Part shown: positions 17,595 to 25,464 of the stretch, one piece after another
Layout of the letters: every line of letters starts with the position of its first letter
Position numbering within the stretch: the first letter of the stretch is position 1
Source: Streptomyces sp. 3214.6
GTDB taxonomy: Bacteria; Actinomycetota; Actinomycetes; Streptomycetales; Streptomycetaceae
Direction of reading: 5' to 3'
Length of the DNA stretch: 64,000 nt
Assembly (NCBI RefSeq): GCF_900129855.1
Contig: NZ_LT670819.1
Location: 124,001-188,000 of the forward strand
Position numbers and translations under genes: made by a program
The notes under the pieces: model-generated
The model's database searches: none
Seen by the model: only the letters and a program-made list of their open reading frames with translations
What the model was told of the DNA's origin: nothing

Positions 17595-18326
17595 TCAGCC
17601 CAGATGTCGGGTGAAGAACCGCAGCGAGTCGTCCATCTCGAACCGCGGCAGATCTCCGTGCTTGCCGGGGTTGGCGTGCAGTGTCTTCTCGGCTGAACCG
17701 ATGGCCTCGAACAACGCCAGGCTCTGTGCACGGGGCATCCGCTCATCGTCCCACTGGACCAGAAATTGCACCGGCATGGTGATCTGCGCGGCGGTCCCGA
17801 CCAGCACGGGCGCCCCTTGCAGGCCCAGCACCGCGGCGCGGACTCGAGGTTCTGCGGCGACGAACGGTATACCGAGCGCGCAGCCCAGCGACACGCCCCA
17901 ATAGCCCACCGGTCCGCCGCCGATATGGTCGAGTCGCTGGAGTGCGGTCAAGGCCGCCTGCCATTCCGCGACGGTCTGCCCGGCCACGAGCGTGTACATG
18001 GCGGTGTCCAGCGCAGCCGTATCCTCTCCGGCGGCCATACGCGCCCGGTACTCGGTCGCGATCCGGTCGAACTCCTCGTCCGTCGGGCGCTCGCCGTGGT
18101 TGGGCACGTCGAGCGCGGCGACCGCGAACCCGCCCTCGGCGGCGAATCGATGCGCGCGGGCCAGAATGCCGGGGGCCTTCTTGTGTTGCCCGCCGCCGTG
18201 TCCCATCAGGATCAGGGGGCGGGTGCCGTGGGCGTCTTCCGGCGTCCACAGCACGCCGGGGATCTCATCGAGGATGAAGAGCTGCTCGGTCACGCCGCCC
18301 AACGACGTTTTGGAGATGAAGCGCAT
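17595..18326 (-). CDS. Alpha/beta hydrolase (dienelactone-hydrolase-like), E2 cargo
   Basis: A 243-residue soluble esterase/hydrolase. LILMGHGGGQHK at about 38 is the oxyanion-loop region, the nucleophile elbow is GYWGVSLGCA (Ser in G-V-S-L-G, about residue 148), the acid is in QWDDERMP (about 195) and the His in GKHGDLP (about 222). Together they form a complete Ser-Asp-His triad. It lies at the left end of E2 and is transcribed in the same direction as the recombinases, separated from tnpB by about 80 bp. The substrate is not predictable; it may be passenger cargo that benefits the host. Confidence 0.82.
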   Translation of the reverse strand: MRFISKTSLGGVTEQLFILDEIPGVLWTPEDAHGTRPLILMGHGGGQHKKAPGILARAHRFAAEGGFAVAALDVPNHGERPTDEEFDRIATEYRARMAAGEDTAALDTAMYTLVAGQTVAEWQAALTALQRLDHIGGGPVGYWGVSLGCALGIPFVAAEPRVRAAVLGLQGAPVLVGTAAQITMPVQFLVQWDDERMPRAQSLALFEAIGSAEKTLHANPGKHGDLPRFEMDDSLRFFTRHLG

Positions 18327-18409
18327 AGAGTTTCAAGCCTTTCGGGGCACTTCTTTGAACACGTTCTCGATGCCAGTTGAGGGCCATGCGGCAGCCCATC
18401 TTCGTGGAT

Positions 18410-20869
18410 TCATCGATCACCACGCATGGTGGGGATGCCAAGGTCCACGGCCGTATGCTGCCCGTGGCCCCGATCGAGCTGGTTGAGCTTCTCCTCGGCG
18501 CCAGCCAGGCTGACCTGGAGACCCTCGACCTCTCCGAGCCAGCCTTCGCGCTCGGCCTCGGCGATGCGGGCGACGAGGTTGTCGCGGATCTCCTCCAACC
18601 GGCCGCGCTGGGCCGGGTCCGGCCGGAGAAGCGAGCAACGAACGCAAGCGTGTTCATGAACACAGGGGCTTGAAAAGGCGCGACCGCAGGTGCCGATGGA
18701 GACCTTGCGCTTCTCGAAGTGCGCGAGGAAAGCGTCCCATTCCTCCTCGGTCGGCGTCCGATACTCTTCGCTGCGCCGGCTGGCCCGGCGACGGGCGATG
18801 AAGGCGCGGTGGGCCTCGATGGTCTCGGCCGGGTAGATCGCCTTGTAGCCCATCGTCGTATCAAGACTCCGATGCCCGCAGAGCACTTGGGCGATGTGCG
18901 GTGGCAGACCGTTCATGATGGCGTCGGTCACGAAGATCCTGCGGAAGTCGTGCGGGGAGAAGACGAGCGGTTCTCCGTCGGCATCGGTCAGGCCCGTGGC
19001 GGCCAGCGCGTTGAGCAGAAGCTTGCGGAGCGCGGTCGGAGTGAAAGCGCGGTGCTCGGTGCCGATATCGCGCTGGAACAGCAGTGGCATCGGCGGGTTC
19101 CAGACCCGCTCGTGGACATCGTAGGAGGTCACCAGCGGGATCGCACGGCTGCTTCCTCGCAGGCGGCGGACGATGGTGGAAAGGACGTCCGCCAGTTCCG
19201 GGCTAACCAGCAGGAGCCGTTCGCTGTCGGTCTTGGACGGGGCGACCTGCAGCAGGGGCACGACTTCGCCGGTGCTCGGGAGCCGGTATTCGGTGATGCT
19301 GTGGTGGGTCAGCTCCAGGAGCTCCTCGTTGCGAATGCCGGTCAGGCGTAGGACCTCGATCGCGGCGAAGGCCCAGAAGGCTTCAGTCTCCTCGTAGGTG
19401 AGGTTCCGCCGCCGCCCGGTCGAGGTCTCCTCGGCCCAGGTCATGTGCCCAGCGGCCTTGGACGTGACGGCTCTGCGCAAGGCTCCGGCGGTGTCGGGGA
19501 TAAGGTCCCCGGGCCGGGTGTGCTCGGCGGCGGCAAGTAGTTCGGCTGCGGCGCGTCGCCTGCGGTCGACGGCGTCGGCCAGCACCGGCAGGACGGGAAG
19601 CCGTTCGCGGGTGCGCTGGTCCATCCGCGCCTTGCGGTGTTTGCGGTCCTTGGCCTTGCTGATCTCGTCGTCGCTGATCGGGCAGGGCACCACCCACGGC
19701 GCCCAGCGGGCCGGTTCTTCCGCCGCCCAATAGGCGATGTCCAGATAGAAGGCGCGGACGCGGATGAGTTCGTCCTTGGCGTTCAGCCTGGGGCTGGCGA
19801 CCTCGACGGCGGTGCCGTCCGGACCGATCGTGGTGCGTTTCTTGGTGGCGATGTCTGTCTTCCAGGCGCGGGCCAGTGCCGGTGGCAGCCGCAGGGAGTC
19901 GATGTCCGGTGAGAGCGCTTCGATTCGGGTCCAGAACAGCCCGGCCAGGGTCCGCGACACCGCGTCCAGGCTCGTGTAGTCCAACGACGGCTGCCGTTCG
20001 CGCAGGTAGTCCACGATCAGGTCGCGCACCGGGCGGCACCGGATCGGATAGCGATCCACGAGTTCTTCGATGCTCAGTCGGCCGGCGGCAAGCCCGAAGG
20101 CCCGGATCGTGGCCGGGGCGTCCTCAGGGAAGACATCCAGGGCCCGCAGTCGAAGGTAGAAGTCAACTTTCCGCTGCCCCCCGCGGACATGGACCCGGCG
20201 CAAGGTGTCGACCAGCTCCACGCAGTCGCCGACGGTGATGTCCGCGATCGACCCGCCCTTGCAGGCCAGAATCATGGCGATCCGGGTCGCCGCGATGGTG
20301 GCCTCGCCTCGGGCGCTGGTCGGCCCGGATTCGGCCAGCTCTGCCAGCCCTGCGAACCCGTCGGGGTCGCGGACCTCGGCCATGACCGGAGCCAGGTGCT
20401 TGTGCGTGCGGGTGAGCATCCAGGCCAGGTCGGGACGAATGACATCGCCGCAGACCAGCATCAGCAGCCCGGAGATCAGGTCAACGCGCTCATACGACGG
20501 CGACAGCCCACTCTGGCGCAAGAAGCGCAGCGGGAGATCCGTCCAGTCCGCGCCGGGGATCTCCTCGGCGCGGCCGGCCTTCCACCGCTGCTGCCAGGTA
20601 TCCCCCGGGAGGCTGGACAGCCAGCGCAGAAGTTTGGCGACCCCGCGCCGCCGCCCGGCCCGGGTGGCGTTCGCGGCAGCCAAGAAGGGTGGTGCCGTCA
20701 GCCGACGCAGCACCTCATCCGCTGACTGCTCTGTCGCCGGCCACCACGCCTCCGCGGAGCGGGGCGGGAAGCGTTCCCGCAGTACGTTGTTCTGCGCCCT
20801 GGCCTGTTCAAGTGTTGCATTCGCGGTCTGCAGCTGGCGGCGCGTCGAGTGCTTCGTGGTGCTGGTCAT
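18410..20869 (-). CDS. tnpB: E2 tyrosine recombinase TnpB
   Basis: An 819-residue intact homologue of the broken E1 tnpB. The long N-terminal helical domain is followed by a catalytic domain with LTGIRNEELLELTHHS (Arg), SPHDFRRIFVTDAI (His-x-x-Arg) and LCGHRSLDTTMGYKAIY (His...Tyr). The C-terminal motif PCVHEHACVRC is Cys-rich and metal-binding-like, and a coiled-coil tail follows (LEEIRDNLVARIAEAEREGW). It is translated from the same message as tnpA (ATGA overlap at 20866-20869). The DNA coding for its HEHAC motif corresponds to the site where E2 entered the E1 copy. Confidence 0.9.
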   Translation of the reverse strand: MTSTTKHSTRRQLQTANATLEQARAQNNVLRERFPPRSAEAWWPATEQSADEVLRRLTAPPFLAAANATRAGRRRGVAKLLRWLSSLPGDTWQQRWKAGRAEEIPGADWTDLPLRFLRQSGLSPSYERVDLISGLLMLVCGDVIRPDLAWMLTRTHKHLAPVMAEVRDPDGFAGLAELAESGPTSARGEATIAATRIAMILACKGGSIADITVGDCVELVDTLRRVHVRGGQRKVDFYLRLRALDVFPEDAPATIRAFGLAAGRLSIEELVDRYPIRCRPVRDLIVDYLRERQPSLDYTSLDAVSRTLAGLFWTRIEALSPDIDSLRLPPALARAWKTDIATKKRTTIGPDGTAVEVASPRLNAKDELIRVRAFYLDIAYWAAEEPARWAPWVVPCPISDDEISKAKDRKHRKARMDQRTRERLPVLPVLADAVDRRRRAAAELLAAAEHTRPGDLIPDTAGALRRAVTSKAAGHMTWAEETSTGRRRNLTYEETEAFWAFAAIEVLRLTGIRNEELLELTHHSITEYRLPSTGEVVPLLQVAPSKTDSERLLLVSPELADVLSTIVRRLRGSSRAIPLVTSYDVHERVWNPPMPLLFQRDIGTEHRAFTPTALRKLLLNALAATGLTDADGEPLVFSPHDFRRIFVTDAIMNGLPPHIAQVLCGHRSLDTTMGYKAIYPAETIEAHRAFIARRRASRRSEEYRTPTEEEWDAFLAHFEKRKVSIGTCGRAFSSPCVHEHACVRCSLLRPDPAQRGRLEEIRDNLVARIAEAEREGWLGEVEGLQVSLAGAEEKLNQLDRGHGQHTAVDLGIPTMRGDR

Positions 20870-22110
20870 GAAGACCGCCCGAACAGGACGTCCAAGGCTT
20901 CAGGGTCGTAGCCGGGTGCCGGAGGCGGCGGCACCGGCTCGGCGAGCCGGTCTGCCCGCCGGGCGTGGTGGGCCAGCACCTCGGCCACAACCTCGTCCTG
21001 GCGCGGCGCAAGGTAGATCTCGGTCGTGGTCAGATGCGCATGCCCGAGGACCCACTGCACGTCAGTCAGCGTCAGCGCCGGGTCGCGCACCATCCGGGCG
21101 GCGGCGCTGTGACGAAGGTCGTGAAGCGTCCAGTCCGCACCGAAGGTAGCGTTCACCCGCTCGAACATGCGGTGAGCGCCGTGGTAGGTCAGCGGCTGAA
21201 ACGGACGCCGCAGCGTCCACCACACTGGCTGCGTCCGGCCCCGCGGCACCAGCCCGTGCAGCTCCTGCTGGTAGAGCCGCAGCCACACGAACGCATCTGC
21301 CGAGGCCGGCACCTGCTGCCGGGCCCGGGAGCCCTTCCGCGCAACGCTGATCAGCTGCTGCCCCGGGTCGACATCGCACTGCCGGACGCCGATCAACTCT
21401 GAGGCCCGGACTCCGCTGGAGATCCAAAGTGCGATCATGGCCCGGTCCCGGTTCGACCGCAGCGCCGCGAACAACGTGTTGAACCACTCGTCCGGGATCG
21501 AGCGCGGAATCCGGCGCGGAACCGTGGGCCGGTAGCGGCCGGTCCGCTCTGGCGCCCAGGCTTCCATCGGGTTGTGGTGTGCGTGCGCGCGGCCGGTACG
21601 ACGAGCCAGGTCCAGCGGGAACGGGTTGAGAAGCGGCCCGGATCCGGCATCACGGTGCAGGTCGTAGAACCTGCGCAGTACCGTCTCGCTGTGGGCGACG
21701 GTCGACGGGGCATAGCCGAGCCCAGGGCCCGTTTTCCCGGTCACCGGGTTCGGGGCGCCGACTGTACGGTCCGACCGCCGCCTGGCTGCGGTCGCTCGCG
21801 GCTTGACCGCCAGCTGGATCCAACAGCTGAAGTCCCGAGCGTCAACGCGTGTCGCTTGATCCCACGGCACCTTGACCGCGTGCAGGAACCGCCACCACCG
21901 CAGCAGGTCCATGCCATAGGAGCGGACGGTCGCCGCCGTCTTCCCGGCTGCGAGCAGCTCCTGGAAGAACAATGCGGCAGGGACCACGGCCGCGCCGTCG
22001 GCGTCGACGAGCCGGTAGGGCTCGTACCGGTCGCCGGTCTCCACCAGCCGACCCCACCGAGGAACGGCCAACCTCGACAGATCCCGCTCGGGCACACCAT
22101 CGTTCATCAC
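20866..22110 (-). CDS. tnpA: E2 tyrosine recombinase TnpA
   Basis: A 414-residue phage-integrase-family recombinase with SSGVRASELIGV (Arg I), TLHDLRHSAAARM (His-x-x-Arg) and LGHAHLTTTEIYLAP (His...Tyr). It is the first gene read inward from the right end of E2, about 80 bp from the element boundary, so its promoter lies at that end. It is clearly paralogous to E1 TnpA along the whole length but diverged, so E1 and E2 are separate family members and not a recent duplication. Confidence 0.9.
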   Translation of the reverse strand: MMNDGVPERDLSRLAVPRWGRLVETGDRYEPYRLVDADGAAVVPAALFFQELLAAGKTAATVRSYGMDLLRWWRFLHAVKVPWDQATRVDARDFSCWIQLAVKPRATAARRRSDRTVGAPNPVTGKTGPGLGYAPSTVAHSETVLRRFYDLHRDAGSGPLLNPFPLDLARRTGRAHAHHNPMEAWAPERTGRYRPTVPRRIPRSIPDEWFNTLFAALRSNRDRAMIALWISSGVRASELIGVRQCDVDPGQQLISVARKGSRARQQVPASADAFVWLRLYQQELHGLVPRGRTQPVWWTLRRPFQPLTYHGAHRMFERVNATFGADWTLHDLRHSAAARMVRDPALTLTDVQWVLGHAHLTTTEIYLAPRQDEVVAEVLAHHARRADRLAEPVPPPPAPGYDPEALDVLFGRSS

Positions 22111-22189
22111 GACCGCAGACCGTACTGGGCGACAACCTCACCCGTGCCCTGAACTGCACAATCAACGTGGTTCGTTCAGTCAACGGGGC

Positions 22190-22435
22190 ATCCGCTGTCC
22201 GGCCCTGCGACCGGACCCAGGACAGCAAGCCCGACTGGAGGAGATCACCGACAACCTGCAGGCCCGCATCGAGGAAGCCCAGACCCGGGGCTGGCGAGGC
22301 GAAGTCGCCGGCCTTGAAGCGACCCTCGCTGCGGCACAGGGAAAACTCAAGACCATGCACGAACTCGTCCGGCGTCACGGACGCACGCACCTTGGGATGC
22401 CCAACTTTGGACCGTCGGCAGGGCGACGGCTCTGA
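22190..22435 (+). pseudogene. tnpB: E1 tnpB, 3' fragment
   Basis: The frame reads IRCPALRPDPGQQARLEEIT, a coiled-coil stretch, then a stop at 22435. It aligns with the last 80 residues of E2 TnpB (VRCSLLRPDPAQRGRLEEIR...). It completes the C-terminal Cys motif and coiled coil missing from 15302-17503, proving the insertion of E2. It has no start of its own. Confidence 0.88.
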
Positions 22436-22488
22436 TGTTGATCGCAGGGAAGATCTGAAATCACTCAACATCTGGGCCGCTACAACGC

Positions 22489-22518
22489 CTCAGAATCCCT
22501 CCCTGGAGGGATTCTGAG
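22489..22518. promoter_or_regulatory. Operator-like palindrome 1
   Basis: Inverted repeat with 14-bp perfect arms (CTCAGAATCCCTCC) and a 2-bp centre. It shares the core TCCCTCC-NN-GGAGGGA with the next palindrome, 11 bp downstream. The pair resembles a double operator; the Crp-like protein of the same element is the obvious candidate ligand. Confidence 0.55.
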
Positions 22519-22529
22519 ACTACATTCAC

Positions 22530-22557
22530 CCAATATCCCTCCGGGGAGGGATATTGG
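22530..22557. promoter_or_regulatory. Operator-like palindrome 2
   Basis: Inverted repeat with 13-bp perfect arms (CCAATATCCCTCC) and a GG centre. It has the same TCCCTCC/GGAGGGA core as 22489-22518; the centres are about 40 bp apart, near four helical turns. It lies in the 600-bp non-coding region ahead of the element's membrane-protein/regulator genes. Confidence 0.55.
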
Positions 22558-22601
22558 ATGCCGGATGGAGGGTTTTCTATAACTCGCTGAGACACGGCTT
22601 A

Positions 22602-22954
22602 CGGAATTGGGCTGGCATCAGCGTCCGCCGGGCTTCCCCGAGGGTGGCCCCCCCGGGGTCCCGGCGCTTTCGTCCAGAGGCTCCGCCCGGCATGCCGGGC
22701 GGAGCCTCTGCGCTCACGCTACCGGCTCGCGGCCATGCTGCGAAGGGCGCGATGCTGCCGTCGGCGGCATCGACGGGGCGTCTAAGTCCTCCCGGAAAAA
22801 GGGAAGGTGAGGTTCCGTCGCTTTCCAGCAGCTCCAAAATCCCTACCTGTGAGCTGGAATTGTTATGGGACCGCACGCATGCTCTAGGATTTGCCGTCAG
22901 CCGGTAGGGGCCCCTCGCCAGGGCCCGCAACCTACTGGTGACAGCCCAATTCCG
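22602..22954. repeat. MITE-like or structured non-coding segment with inverted ends
   Basis: A 353-bp stretch bounded by inverted copies of CGGAATTGGGCTG, with similarity continuing imperfectly to about 20 bp (18 of 20). Near the left side is a perfect 36-bp palindrome at 22675-22710 with arm CAGAGGCTCCGCCCGGCA. No credible reading frame occurs inside. It could be a small non-autonomous element, a folded RNA, or part of E1's replication or regulatory apparatus. Confidence 0.5.
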
Positions 22955-22965
22955 ATTAGCGGAAA

Positions 22966-22990
22966 GGGCTTCGGCCGAGGGCCGAAGCCC
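22966..22990 (+). terminator. Hairpin in the leader of the membrane-protein gene
   Basis: GGGCTTCGGCC-GAG-GGCCGAAGCCC, 11-bp perfect stem, 46 bp before the start of the membrane-protein gene. It could act as a terminator or attenuator, or block readthrough from upstream. Confidence 0.4.
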
Positions 22991-23036
22991 TGCCGCTGTG
23001 AGCCATCGGCTCACGCTCAGCAAAGGGGTGTCGCGC

Positions 23037-23375
23037 ATGGACGCGAACCTGACGATCCTTCTCATCTGCCTAGGCGTGCTCGCCGTGGCCAGCTTCGCAA
23101 TCTGGCGGCTGTCGAGTACGCCGGCGCGCATCGTCGCCGTGATCATCGCGTTGGCCACACTGGTCGGCGCCCTCAAGCCCCTCGTCGAGCTGCTCAGCGA
23201 GAAGCAGCAGCCGACCGTGACGCCGGGCGTCTCCGCCACGTCGTCTGCTGAGGGCCCGACCACGGGAGAGACCGCGCTCTCGGACTCCAGGCCGAGCGGC
23301 TCCTCTCCCACCGACATCCCTCTGTCCGTGACCGCGCCGCCCTCCTCCACGGCGGTCCCCACGGAGGTGAAGTAG
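23037..23375 (+). CDS. Small membrane protein (E1 cargo)
   Basis: A 112-residue protein. Two hydrophobic segments (about 5-23, LTILLICLGVLAVASFAIW, and 28-47, ARIVAVIIALATLVGALKPL) are followed by a Ser/Thr/Pro-rich tail of about 60 residues, likely exposed. ATG 23037 follows AAAGGGG. It lies three bases ahead of the Crp-like gene and is probably co-transcribed with it. It may be a partner or sensor for that regulator; no family is recognised. Confidence 0.65.
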   Translation: MDANLTILLICLGVLAVASFAIWRLSSTPARIVAVIIALATLVGALKPLVELLSEKQQPTVTPGVSATSSAEGPTTGETALSDSRPSGSSPTDIPLSVTAPPSSTAVPTEVK

Positions 23376-23378
23376 GCG

Positions 23379-24110
23379 ATGACGGTGAAGTTGGTGACTG
23401 CCCAGCGTCGATTCACTGGAGATCTCTTCGGCAACCAGATTGGCAGCAAGGAGGTCGTTGACGCACTCGCCAAGGTCATGACCGCGCACGTCCTGGACCG
23501 GGATGAGCTCGCCTTTGGCTACAAGCGGCGTGGTCAGGTCTTCTTCCTCGTCTCTGGCTGCATCCGGGAGGAGAGGACCCTCGGACACACTCGCCTCTGG
23601 AAAGCGGGAACGATGTTCGGCCGTTGGGCGAGCGCACGGTCTTCGTTCGCGTCCTCGGGATGGGCTCTGGCAGACACCACTGGACTGTCTGCCAACTCGA
23701 CGGACATCTACAACCTGGCCATGGAACATGGCGAAGTGTGTCAGGCGCTTGCGCGGATGGACGCTTTCCGCATGAACACGCTGGACGGGGTCTACTGCGC
23801 GAGCAGGCAGTCCCCCCTGGGCCGCGTCGCTCGCCTCCTGATCTATCTTTCCGAGGACGCCGGTCGGGGCTACCAGACTCGTTCCGTGGACGGACGCAGG
23901 GTGGTGAAGTTCGTCCCGGGAGGAATCGTCGACGGGCCTTCCCAGGGGGACCTCGCTGATGCGCTCGCCCTCGGGAGAGCCACGGTGGAGAAGGCCCTGG
24001 CCACTCTGCGCGAGGACGGGATCTTGGCGCGGCCCACCGGGAAGCGCACGAACCGGTTCTACGAAATCCTTGACCGCGATCGGCTGGACAACATCGCCCG
24101 CGGGGTGTGA
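23379..24110 (+). CDS. Crp/Fnr-family transcriptional regulator (E1 cargo)
   Basis: A 243-residue protein. Residues 30-130 form a cyclic-nucleotide-binding-like beta-roll (RDELAFGYKRRGQVFFLVSG, then LWKAGTMFGRWA), a long dimerisation helix follows, and residues 185-235 form a winged HTH (GPSQGDLADALALGRATVEKALATL). The phosphate-binding cassette is not well conserved, so the effector may not be cAMP. It is the last gene of E1, followed by a strong terminator. It may control the element's own genes through the two TCCCTCC/GGAGGGA palindromes. Confidence 0.72.
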   Translation: MTVKLVTAQRRFTGDLFGNQIGSKEVVDALAKVMTAHVLDRDELAFGYKRRGQVFFLVSGCIREERTLGHTRLWKAGTMFGRWASARSSFASSGWALADTTGLSANSTDIYNLAMEHGEVCQALARMDAFRMNTLDGVYCASRQSPLGRVARLLIYLSEDAGRGYQTRSVDGRRVVKFVPGGIVDGPSQGDLADALALGRATVEKALATLREDGILARPTGKRTNRFYEILDRDRLDNIARGV

Positions 24111-24130
24111 CTCGCCCGTCGTTGCAATCT

Positions 24131-24167
24131 CTCGGGTCCCGGCGCCTCAGTGGCACCGGGACCCGAG
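24131..24167 (+). terminator. Terminator of the Crp-like gene
   Basis: CTCGGGTCCCGG with a perfect 12-bp complementary arm 13 bases later, about 20 bp after the stop codon. A G/C-only stem without a long T-run, as usual in Streptomyces. Confidence 0.7.
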
Positions 24168-24210
24168 TCGATCACGGCAAGGAAGCGTCCCGGTGCCTTG
24201 GTTCGGATAA

Positions 24211-24627
24211 GTCGGCCACCATCTCGTCGGTGATGCCATGGACCCAGCGGGCACCGTCGCTGATCGGCTCGGTCGGCTTGACCAGAGTGTCCATCAGCTT
24301 CTTCCCGGTGGCCGCGTCGATCACGGCGATCTCGACGGTCTGCCCGGGCAGGTCGGTCGTCTCGGTGTCGAGGATGACCGCGGCGTCCGGCTGCAGGAGT
24401 TCGCGCGCGATGCGGGGCACCTCTCCCCACGCTGGGCACAGGGTGATCTCGCTCGTGTACGGGGCGGTCGCCGGGTCGGCGAGCAACTCCCGCCGCACCT
24501 CCTGCTCGGTCGGCCCTCCGTCGACGCGCTCCCAGTCCAGCTCCCAGCCTCCGGTGTACGGGGAGGACCAGGCCCACACCGTCGTACCGTGCCGGCCGGT
24601 CAGTCCTTGCGCGAGCGCCTTCACCAC
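24211..24627 (-). pseudogene. 5' half of a DnaQ-like exonuclease gene (split by E1)
   Basis: From GTG 24627 the frame reads VKALAQGLTGRHGTTVWAWS, an N-terminal extension with LDWERVDGG, then AAVILDTETTDLPGQTVEIA and GARWVHGITDEMVAD, where E1 begins. LDTETTDL is the ExoI motif (DxE) of DEDD 3'-5' exonucleases. The second half is at 13577-13984. The frame is open up to TTG 24651 inside the repeat at 24642; the original start and promoter may have been altered by that junction. Confidence 0.85.
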
Positions 24628-24641
24628 GGCGGCCCTGGACC

Positions 24642-24696
24642 CTAGAGTCAACTCCCCTGCTGCAGGTGGTTGTCCGGAGCAGTAGGGGTGACTTCC
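24642..24696 (+). repeat. Right part of the 188-bp repeat, copy 1 (hairpin)
   Basis: Matches 25970-26027 with a few differences: CTAGAGTCAACTCCCCTGCT, then GGTGGTTGTCC and GGAGCAGTAGGGGTGACTTCC. The arms AACTCCCCTGCTG and GGAGCAGTAGGGGTG form an imperfect hairpin. In copy 2 it lies just upstream of tnsA; here no tnsA follows. Its left neighbour in the intact repeat is found at 11319-11454. Confidence 0.85.
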
Positions 24697-24939
24697 GCGT
24701 CACGCGACCACCCCGAACCCCTGGGTCGGGGACGGGCTCGCGGCGCACGATCACGGCAACGCCAGTAGGGGCGACCGCCCAAGCCGTCCCCATCGAAGGG
24801 GACCGGCACCGCAACCACCGTTCCTTTGCTCGAACTCCCGTTGCCGGAGCGCAGACCGGGCGCAACACACCAGTGCGCCAACTGATCGTATCTGCCACTA
24901 TGTGATGTCTTCTTCAGCATCACCTGGGGGGCAAGGGCT

Positions 24940-25299
24940 ATGCGGACCACGGCAGCGCTCATATCCACGGCAGCCCTGCTGCTGACACTTGCCGCCTGTT
25001 CGGACGGATCAGGGGACTCCGGCAGCCCGGCGGACAGTGCCACAGCTTCCTCCCCGACGGCCACCACTGCTCCCCCGGCGGACGCCGAGGCGATCCGCGC
25101 CTGTATTGCTGGCGTCGACGCGCTCTACACCGGGGACTGGTCGCCGACGACCCCGCCAAAGACCCGGCCGGCCGGCTGCGAGTCGCTGTCGGTCACCGAA
25201 TACGGCTACGCCTACCGGAGCGCCGTGGCGGCGATCGCCAAAGCTGGGGAAGACTTTTACAACGAAAACGACGGACTTCCCTCCGACTGGCCTTCGTGA
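24940..25299 (+). CDS. Small secreted lipoprotein
   Basis: A 119-residue protein with an n-region MRTT, a hydrophobic core (LISTAALLLTL) and lipobox LAAC (Cys about residue 20). A Ser/Thr/Ala-rich linker and a short globular domain with two more cysteines follow (IRACIAG, AGCESLS). The mature form should be membrane-anchored on the outside. ATG 24940 follows GGGGGGCAAGG. No family is recognised; such lipoproteins are common on Streptomyces arms. Confidence 0.75.
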   Translation: MRTTAALISTAALLLTLAACSDGSGDSGSPADSATASSPTATTAPPADAEAIRACIAGVDALYTGDWSPTTPPKTRPAGCESLSVTEYGYAYRSAVAAIAKAGEDFYNENDGLPSDWPS

Positions 25300-25464
25300 G
25301 CGAACCCCGGTTCGTCGCCCGGCGCAGATCACCGACCGTTCGGCCGCACCAACCGCGCCTCCTACGCGAACACCGCCGCCTGCGGTCGACCCCGCAACCC
25401 CGGTTTCACCAATACCCTGCTGACCTGCGCCCTGATCGTCGGCTCCGCCCCCACCAGCCGCTCC

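Larger units (their letters stand above)
17504..22189 (-). mobile_element. E2: second Tn554-like element nested in E1 tnpB (4.7 kb)
   Basis: Sits exactly between codons for ...HEHAC and (I/V)RCPALRPDP of E1 tnpB. Removing 17504-22189 restores that gene in frame, with GC present at both junctions. It carries tnpA and tnpB on the minus strand plus a hydrolase gene. Its ends contain CTGAACTAGC (17508-17517) and, inverted, CTGAACGAAC (near 22169-22178), matching the end motif of E1. It is therefore a relative of its host element, inserted in the opposite orientation. Confidence 0.8.
13985..24210 (+). mobile_element. E1: Tn554-like tyrosine-recombinase element (10.2 kb)
   Basis: Inserted into the exonuclease gene; removing 13985-24210 restores the reading frame, with GTC present at both junctions. 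The element carries tnpA and tnpB (overlapping by ATGA), a membrane protein, a Crp-like regulator and a structured non-coding region. Its tnpB is itself split by element E2. Both ends contain CCGAAC(T/C)AA within 8 bp of the junction (13992-14000 and, inverted, 24197-24205), a likely recombinase-binding motif. Like Tn554 it lacks long terminal inverted repeats. Confidence 0.8.
11455..24641. mobile_element. Segment inserted at CTAG within repeat copy 1
   Basis: Comparing the uninterrupted repeat at 25840-26027 with its two separated halves shows that this 13.2-kb segment sits exactly between two CTAG tetranucleotides. This looks like a 4-bp target duplication. The segment begins GGTCC and ends GGACC, a 5-bp terminal inverted repeat. 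No transposase for it is recognised; its ends may be remnants of a CTAG-specific insertion sequence. A rearrangement that happened to break at CTAG is the alternative. Confidence 0.4.

Noticed and set aside
22435..23036. Retron or group II intron in the structured E1 region
   Set aside because: No reverse transcriptase gene is present in the window, and the inverted repeats do not match a retron or intron layout.
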